From contig NZ_LMJA01000030.1 in the NCBI RefSeq assembly GCF_001428895.1, positions 286,897 to 350,896 on the forward strand: 64,000 bases of DNA, in the 5' to 3' direction. The position numbers were made by a program, and so were the translations under genes. The notes beneath the pieces were generated by a model. That model searched no databases. It was not told where the DNA came from and saw only the letters and a list, made by a program, of their open reading frames with translations. This stretch comes from Mycobacterium sp. Root265 (GTDB lineage Bacteria; Actinomycetota; Actinomycetes; Mycobacteriales; Mycobacteriaceae). Positions 59,422 through 64,000 of the stretch are shown here, in pieces. Each line of letters begins with the position of its first letter. Within the stretch, counting starts at the first letter, position 1.

Positions 59422-61086
59422 TCACGAAGACCCCAGCAAGGCGACGATCTGTTTCTTGTCGACCTTGCCGACGGGGGTCTTGGGTAGCGACGGCAGCGGC
59501 GCGAGCATGTCCGGCTTGGTGTGCGAGGACACGCCGCGGCTGTCCAGGAAGCTGTTCAGCTCGGCCAGCGTGAGTGCCTTCCCGGAGAAAACGACTGCGG
59601 CGCAGATCTTTTCGCCGAGGTATTCGTCCGGCATGGCCACCGCCGCGGCAGCATAGATCCCGGGATGGGCGAACAGGTGCTCCTCCAGATCGGAGGCCGA
59701 CACCGTCTCGCCACCGCGGTGGATGACGTCCTTGATGCGCCCGGTCACCTCGACGTAGCCGGCCAGCGGGCCGTCGGCGAAGATCCGCACCCGGTCACCG
59801 GAGCGGTAGTAGCCTTCCGGGCTGAACGAGCGGGCGTTGGCTTCTTCGGCGCGGTAGTAGCCGTTGATGGTGTTCGGCCCGCGCACCAGCAGTTCGCCCT
59901 CGTCGCCGGGGGCCACGGCAGCGCCGTGCTCGTCGACGACCAGCATCTCGTCGAGCGGGGACATCGGCCGGCCCTGGGTGTGCAGCAGCACATCGACCGG
60001 GTCGCCGGGGCGGGTGAAGTTCAACATGCCCTCCGCCATCCCGAAGATCTGGCTGAGCCCCGGGGTGAGGTTGTCCAGGATGAACTTGGCCTCGTCGGCG
60101 GTCATCCGCGAGCCGCCGACCTGCACGACGCGCAGCGACTCGGGCAGCACCGGTTCCCAGTCGCAGGCCTGCGCCCAGACCTTGGCCAGCGCGTTGACCA
60201 GGCCCGTCACCGTCACGTGGTGCTTGTCGATGAGCGCGAAGGCGTTCTCCGGGCTGGGGTCGTGGGTGAAGACGGTGGGGGCGCCGACGGTCATGGCGCC
60301 CAGCAGTCCGGGGCAGCCCAGTGGGAAGTTGTGCCCGGCCGGCAGCGCGACGAGGTAGGTGTCATCGCTGGTCATCAGGTATTCCTGGGCCGAGGCGACG
60401 GCGGTGTAGACGTAGTCGTCGTGGGTGCGGGCGATCAGCTTGGGCAGCCCGGTGGTGCCGCCCGAGACGAGCAGCAGTGCGGGTTCGGCCGCGTCCAAGC
60501 CGTCCCGGGTGGGCGTTGCGGTCGGCGCGTCGCCGTCCGAATCGGTCAGCGCGGACCAGGCGAGGTACTCGCCGGGGTCGCCGTCGACGATCACGCGGGT
60601 CAGCGCGGGGTGATCTCTCTGCAGTTGGGCCGCCATCGTGCGGAAATCGAAACCGGCTGCGGTATCGGTGATTACGAGCCCGACCGCGCCGCTGATACCG
60701 GCGAAGTGGCTCAGTTCGGCCGAACGGTGACCGGACAGGCACATCACCGGGACCACGCCGGCGCGCAGCAGTCCGAAGAAGGCGACGGCGAACTGGGTGG
60801 TGTTCGGTAACTGCAGCAGCACGCGGTCACCGGCCCGCCATCCCAGGCCGGCGAGCCGGCCGGCAACACGGTCGGCCACCGCATCCAGTTCGGCGAAGGT
60901 GTAGCTGCGCTGCGCATCGACGATCGCAGTGACGTCGGGCCACCGTGCCGCGGCGTTGCTGAGTATCGAGTCCAGCGGTTGCCCGGTCCACAAGCCCGCC
61001 TGCCGGTAAGCGGCGGCACGATCCGCCGGGAACGCGACGAAACCGTCGTTCAGATCGCCGTGTCCCTGCGGAAAAACCGTGCTCAT
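59422..61086 (-). CDS. mbtA: Salicyl-AMP ligase MbtA (here probably also 6-methylsalicyl-AMP)
   Basis: A 554-aa aryl acid adenylating enzyme. Adenylation motifs are LLLVSGGTTGLPKLIARTH (A3, about residues 182-200), the aryl-binding HNFPLGCPGLLG, GMAEGMLNFTRPGD (A5), GYYRSGDRVR (A7), GRIKDVIHRGGETVSASDLE (A8) and the terminal lysine in LPKTPVGKVDKKQ (A10). It activates an aryl acid and loads it onto the MbtB carrier domain. The ATG at 61086 is chosen from family length; an open frame continues upstream through the IdeR boxes. It is divergent from mbtB. Confidence 0.92.
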   Translation of the reverse strand: MSTVFPQGHGDLNDGFVAFPADRAAAYRQAGLWTGQPLDSILSNAAARWPDVTAIVDAQRSYTFAELDAVADRVAGRLAGLGWRAGDRVLLQLPNTTQFAVAFFGLLRAGVVPVMCLSGHRSAELSHFAGISGAVGLVITDTAAGFDFRTMAAQLQRDHPALTRVIVDGDPGEYLAWSALTDSDGDAPTATPTRDGLDAAEPALLLVSGGTTGLPKLIARTHDDYVYTAVASAQEYLMTSDDTYLVALPAGHNFPLGCPGLLGAMTVGAPTVFTHDPSPENAFALIDKHHVTVTGLVNALAKVWAQACDWEPVLPESLRVVQVGGSRMTADEAKFILDNLTPGLSQIFGMAEGMLNFTRPGDPVDVLLHTQGRPMSPLDEMLVVDEHGAAVAPGDEGELLVRGPNTINGYYRAEEANARSFSPEGYYRSGDRVRIFADGPLAGYVEVTGRIKDVIHRGGETVSASDLEEHLFAHPGIYAAAAVAMPDEYLGEKICAAVVFSGKALTLAELNSFLDSRGVSSHTKPDMLAPLPSLPKTPVGKVDKKQIVALLGSS

Positions 61087-61131
61087 GCTGGAGAAACCGT
61101 CCCTCTGGGTAGGTGCGTTGCCGATATGAAT

Positions 61132-61150
61132 ATAGGGTAGCCTCACTGCA
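61132..61150. promoter_or_regulatory. IdeR-like iron box 1 in the mbtA-mbtB divergent promoter
   Basis: ATAGGGTAGCCTCACTGCA matches the remembered mycobacterial iron-box consensus TTAGGTTAGGCTAACCTAA at about 12 of 19 positions. Iron-loaded IdeR bound here would repress mycobactin genes in both directions. It is the weaker half of a tandem pair. Confidence 0.6.
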
Positions 61151-61151
61151 G

Positions 61152-61170
61152 TTAGGGCAGCCTGTACTAA
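61152..61170. promoter_or_regulatory. IdeR-like iron box 2 in the mbtA-mbtB divergent promoter
   Basis: TTAGGGCAGCCTGTACTAA matches the 19-bp IdeR consensus at about 13 positions, with both TTAGG and CTAA ends intact. It begins 20 bases after box 1 and lies 18 bases ahead of the mbtB start. Tandem boxes at this place are also known from M. tuberculosis. Confidence 0.75.
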
Positions 61171-61187
61171 ATCTGCGGAGGAATAGC

Positions 61188-64000
61188 GTGGCCGTCGCTG
61201 CGACGACATCAGAAACCGTTCGATCCGAGGTGGCCGAACTTCTCGGGATCACGGCGGATGCGCTGGACCCGAATGCTGATCTCATCGCGTCCGGTCTGGA
61301 CTCCATTCGGATGATGTCGCTGTCGGGACGCTGGCGGAAACAGGGCATCCAGGTCGGTTTCGCCGCGCTGGCCGCCAAGCCCACCGTCGCCGCCTGGCAG
61401 GACCTGGTAGCCGAACACGCGCCCGCCGACGCGGTACCCGCGGCCGAGGTGATCGCCGGCGATGCCGACGCACCGTTTTCGCTGGCCCCGATCGCCCACG
61501 CGATGTGGGTGGGCAGGCACGGCGAACAGGAACTCGGTGGTGTGGCCGCGCACCTGTATGTCGAATTCGACGGCGTCGGTGTCGATCCCGTCCGTTTGCA
61601 GAGCGCCGCCACGAAACTCGCTGCGCGCCATCCGATGCTGCGCCAGGAGATCCTGCCCGACGGCACCCAGCGGATCAGCGACCGGGGGTTGCCGGTCACC
61701 GTGTACGACCTGCGGGATCTGGCCGACGCGGACGACAGGTTGGAAAGGATCCGGGACGACAAGTCACATCAGTTGCTGGACAACGAGGTTCTGCAGATCT
61801 CGCTGTCCCTGCTGGCGGATGGGCGCACCCGGCTGCACGTCGACATGGACATGCAGGCGGCCGACGCGGTGAGCTACCGCAACTTCATGGCCGACCTGGC
61901 CGCGTTCTACCGAGGCGCCGAACTGCCCGAACTCGGGTACACCTACCGCGAATACCGGGCCCGGCTGACCGCGTCGACGCCGCCACCCTCGCCGGAGGAC
62001 CTGCAGTGGTGGGCCGAGCGGGTGCCCGATCTTCCGGAACCGCCTGCGCTGCCGCTGGTTCCGCGCGACGAGCAGCAGGATCCGTTGCGCAGCATCAGGT
62101 TGTGGCACATCTTCGACGTGGCCACCCGCGATGCGCTGTTCGCCGCCGCGCACCGGCGCGGACTCACCCCGGCGATGGCCGTCGCCGCCGCCTACTCCAA
62201 TGCGCTGGCCCGCTGGTCGACCGATTCACGGTTCCTGCTCAACCTGCCGATGTTCGGCCGCGAGCCCTACCACCCCGACGTCGACAAACTGGTGGGCTGC
62301 TTCACCTCGTCGCTGATGCTCGACATCGACCTGGCAGATACCTACACCGCGGCATCGCGGGCACGTGCGGTGCAGGAGACCCTGCACGCCACCGCCCAGC
62401 ACGCGTCGGTGTCCGGCCTGTCCGTGCTGCGCGATATGAGCAGGCACCGCGGCAACCAGACGCTGGCGACCATCGTCTACACGAGTGCGCTCGGCCTGGG
62501 TGACCTGTTCGCCGGTGACGTGACCGACCAGTTCGGCGAGCCGGTGTGGACCATCTCGCAGGGCCCACAGGTGCTCATCGACGCCCAGGCCACCCCGCTG
62601 GCCAACGGACTGATGATCAACTGGGACGTGCGGGTGGAAGCCTTCCCGCCCGGGGTGCCGGAGGCGATGTTCGCCTACGAGGTCGCCGAGCTCGCGCGCC
62701 TCGCCACCGATGACGCGGCCTGGGACGAACCGGACCCACCCGCGCTGGCCGACGCCTCACACGATGTTCGCGACACCGTCAACGCGAGCATCGTGGCGCC
62801 CAGCGGCGACAACCTCGTCGACGGTTTCTTCCGCAACGCCGCCGCCGGCCCCGAGGCCACCGCGCTCATCGCCCGTTCGGGCACGCTCAGCTACGGCGAA
62901 CTCTCCGACCGGGTGCTGGCGGTCGCAGGCACCCTGCAGGCCGCCGGCGTCGGCTCCGGCGATATCGTCGCGGTGCTGGGCCCCAAGGGCGCCCAGCAGA
63001 TTCCCGCGCTGCTCGGCATCCTCACCGCCGGTGCCGCCTACCTGCCGATCGGCGTCGATCAGCCCGCCGACCGCGCCACGCGCATGCTGACCACCGGCGG
63101 GGTGACATTCGCCCTCGTCTGCGGTGACGACGTTCCCGACGTCCTGGCAGCCACCGGGATACCGTCCCGGCGCATCACCGATATCGAGACGGCTGCAACA
63201 ACATTCGATGCCGTCACCGTCGCACCGAGCGATCTGGCCTATGTGCTGTTCACCTCCGGTTCCACCGGAGAACCCAAGGGGGTGGAGCTCACCCACGATG
63301 CGGTGATGAACACCCTGGAATTCCTCTACCGGCACTTCGAGATCGGGCCGCAGGACCGCGAATTGGCGCTTTCACACCTGGAGTCGGACATGTCGGTGCC
63401 CGATGTGTTCGGCATCCTGCGCGCCGGCGGCGCCATCGTGATGGTCGACGAAGACCAGCGCCGCGATCCGGACGCCTGGGCCCGGCTCATCGAGCAGCAT
63501 CAGGTCTCGGTGGTCAATTTCCTGCCCGGATGGCTGCAGATGCTCACCGAGGTGCCCGGCTCTCTGGAGTCGTTGCGGGTGGTGCTCACCGGTGGTGACT
63601 GGGTACGTCCGGAGATGGCCAGGGCACTACGCGCCCGGGCGCCGCGGATGCGGTTCGCCGGTCTGGGCGGGGCCACCGAGACCGCCATCCACGGCACCAT
63701 CTTCGAGATCGGGCCCGACGACGAGATTCCCGTGAAACCGTCGGTGCCCTACGGGGTGCCGTTCCCGAACAACGCCTGCCGGGTGGTCAGCCCGGCCGGT
63801 GAGGACTGCCCGGACTGGGTGCCCGGCGAGCTGTGGTTCACCGGCCGCGGCATCGCCCGCGGCTACCGTGGCCGCCCGGATCTGACCGCGGAGAAGTTCG
63901 TCGAGTACGACGGGCGCACCTGGTACCGCACCGGTGACCTCGCCCGCTACTGGCCCGACGGCACCCTGGAGTTCATCGGCCGCACCGATCACCGCGTCAA
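61188..64000 (+). CDS. mbtB: Mycobactin phenyloxazoline synthase MbtB (partial, runs off the window)
   Basis: The first 937 or so codons of a non-ribosomal peptide synthetase. An aryl carrier domain (ASGLDSIRMM, phosphopantetheine Ser at about residue 39) comes first. A cyclisation domain follows with the Cy motif DMQAADAVS in place of the condensation HHxxxDG. The adenylation domain begins at about residue 545, with LFTSGSTGEPKGVELTH and GLGGATETAIHGT. It receives the aryl group from MbtA, activates Ser/Thr and closes the oxazoline. GTG 61188 follows gcggaggaa by five bases. The carrier and thioesterase part lies beyond the window. Confidence 0.9.
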   Translation, partial: MAVAATTSETVRSEVAELLGITADALDPNADLIASGLDSIRMMSLSGRWRKQGIQVGFAALAAKPTVAAWQDLVAEHAPADAVPAAEVIAGDADAPFSLAPIAHAMWVGRHGEQELGGVAAHLYVEFDGVGVDPVRLQSAATKLAARHPMLRQEILPDGTQRISDRGLPVTVYDLRDLADADDRLERIRDDKSHQLLDNEVLQISLSLLADGRTRLHVDMDMQAADAVSYRNFMADLAAFYRGAELPELGYTYREYRARLTASTPPPSPEDLQWWAERVPDLPEPPALPLVPRDEQQDPLRSIRLWHIFDVATRDALFAAAHRRGLTPAMAVAAAYSNALARWSTDSRFLLNLPMFGREPYHPDVDKLVGCFTSSLMLDIDLADTYTAASRARAVQETLHATAQHASVSGLSVLRDMSRHRGNQTLATIVYTSALGLGDLFAGDVTDQFGEPVWTISQGPQVLIDAQATPLANGLMINWDVRVEAFPPGVPEAMFAYEVAELARLATDDAAWDEPDPPALADASHDVRDTVNASIVAPSGDNLVDGFFRNAAAGPEATALIARSGTLSYGELSDRVLAVAGTLQAAGVGSGDIVAVLGPKGAQQIPALLGILTAGAAYLPIGVDQPADRATRMLTTGGVTFALVCGDDVPDVLAATGIPSRRITDIETAATTFDAVTVAPSDLAYVLFTSGSTGEPKGVELTHDAVMNTLEFLYRHFEIGPQDRELALSHLESDMSVPDVFGILRAGGAIVMVDEDQRRDPDAWARLIEQHQVSVVNFLPGWLQMLTEVPGSLESLRVVLTGGDWVRPEMARALRARAPRMRFAGLGGATETAIHGTIFEIGPDDEIPVKPSVPYGVPFPNNACRVVSPAGEDCPDWVPGELWFTGRGIARGYRGRPDLTAEKFVEYDGRTWYRTGDLARYWPDGTLEFIGRTDHRV

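Overview
The window is chromosomal DNA of a fast-growing type mycobacterium (Mycolicibacterium-like). The evidence is the high GC content, many GTG starts, likely leaderless transcripts, and gene order that from memory follows the M. tuberculosis Rv2407-Rv2383c segment. The recognisable core genes, left to right, are rnz (Rv2407-like), a CBS protein (Rv2406c), a PemK-like protein (Rv2405), lepA, lppR, treH, a small membrane protein, subI-cysT-cysW-cysA1, the sirA-cysH-che1 operon, hemW, and mbtA/mbtB divided by a divergent promoter with two IdeR-like boxes. The sequence runs off the right end inside mbtB.

Accessory blocks sit between these core genes and nearly all concern sulfur. Block 1 (about 1.5-12.6 kb) holds an acetyltransferase, a cobalamin-riboswitch ABC importer with two paralogous binding lipoproteins, a metN-metI-metQ importer followed by a flavin monooxygenase, and a divergent SfnG-like/SsuD pair for desulfonation. 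Block 2 (about 15.9-38.7 kb) holds a TetR/F420-oxidoreductase pair, a five-gene organosulfur operon (two DszA/NtaA-type monooxygenases, an APC permease, a double-GNAT protein and an SfnB/DszC-like flavoprotein), a methyltransferase, a DUF222-HNH protein and an oligopeptide-type ABC importer. It continues with an Eis-like acetyltransferase, another monooxygenase, a stand-alone ANTAR protein, and a family 2A encapsulin (SrpI) with its cysteine desulfurase cargo. It ends with a thioester-domain-like protein behind a poly-cysteine leader peptide. A TetR-sterol desaturase-amidase group lies between cysA1 and che1.

The strongest observations are these. (1) Three short reading frames ending in cysteine-rich runs precede the thioester-like gene, subI and sirA, each followed by a possible Shine-Dalgarno-sequestering stem, which implies cysteine-responsive attenuation across the locus. 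(2) Proteins of the accessory sulfur blocks are almost free of Cys and Met. Examples are the encapsulin shell (only its initiator Met), a 430-aa monooxygenase (only its start), and a MetQ that has lost the lipobox Cys; this suggests selection to spare sulfur. (3) A single-chain KS-AT-DH-KR-ACP polyketide synthase of 6-methylsalicylate-synthase type occupies the place between hemW and mbtA where M. tuberculosis carries the salicylate synthase mbtI. This predicts a 6-methylsalicyl-capped mycobactin. (4) lepA has no ATG/GTG/TTG start that keeps its P-loop; an ATC codon six bases behind an AGGAG looks like the real start.

No rRNA, tRNA, CRISPR array or complete insertion sequence was recognised. 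All assignments come from reading motifs and gene order by eye; no database search was run.
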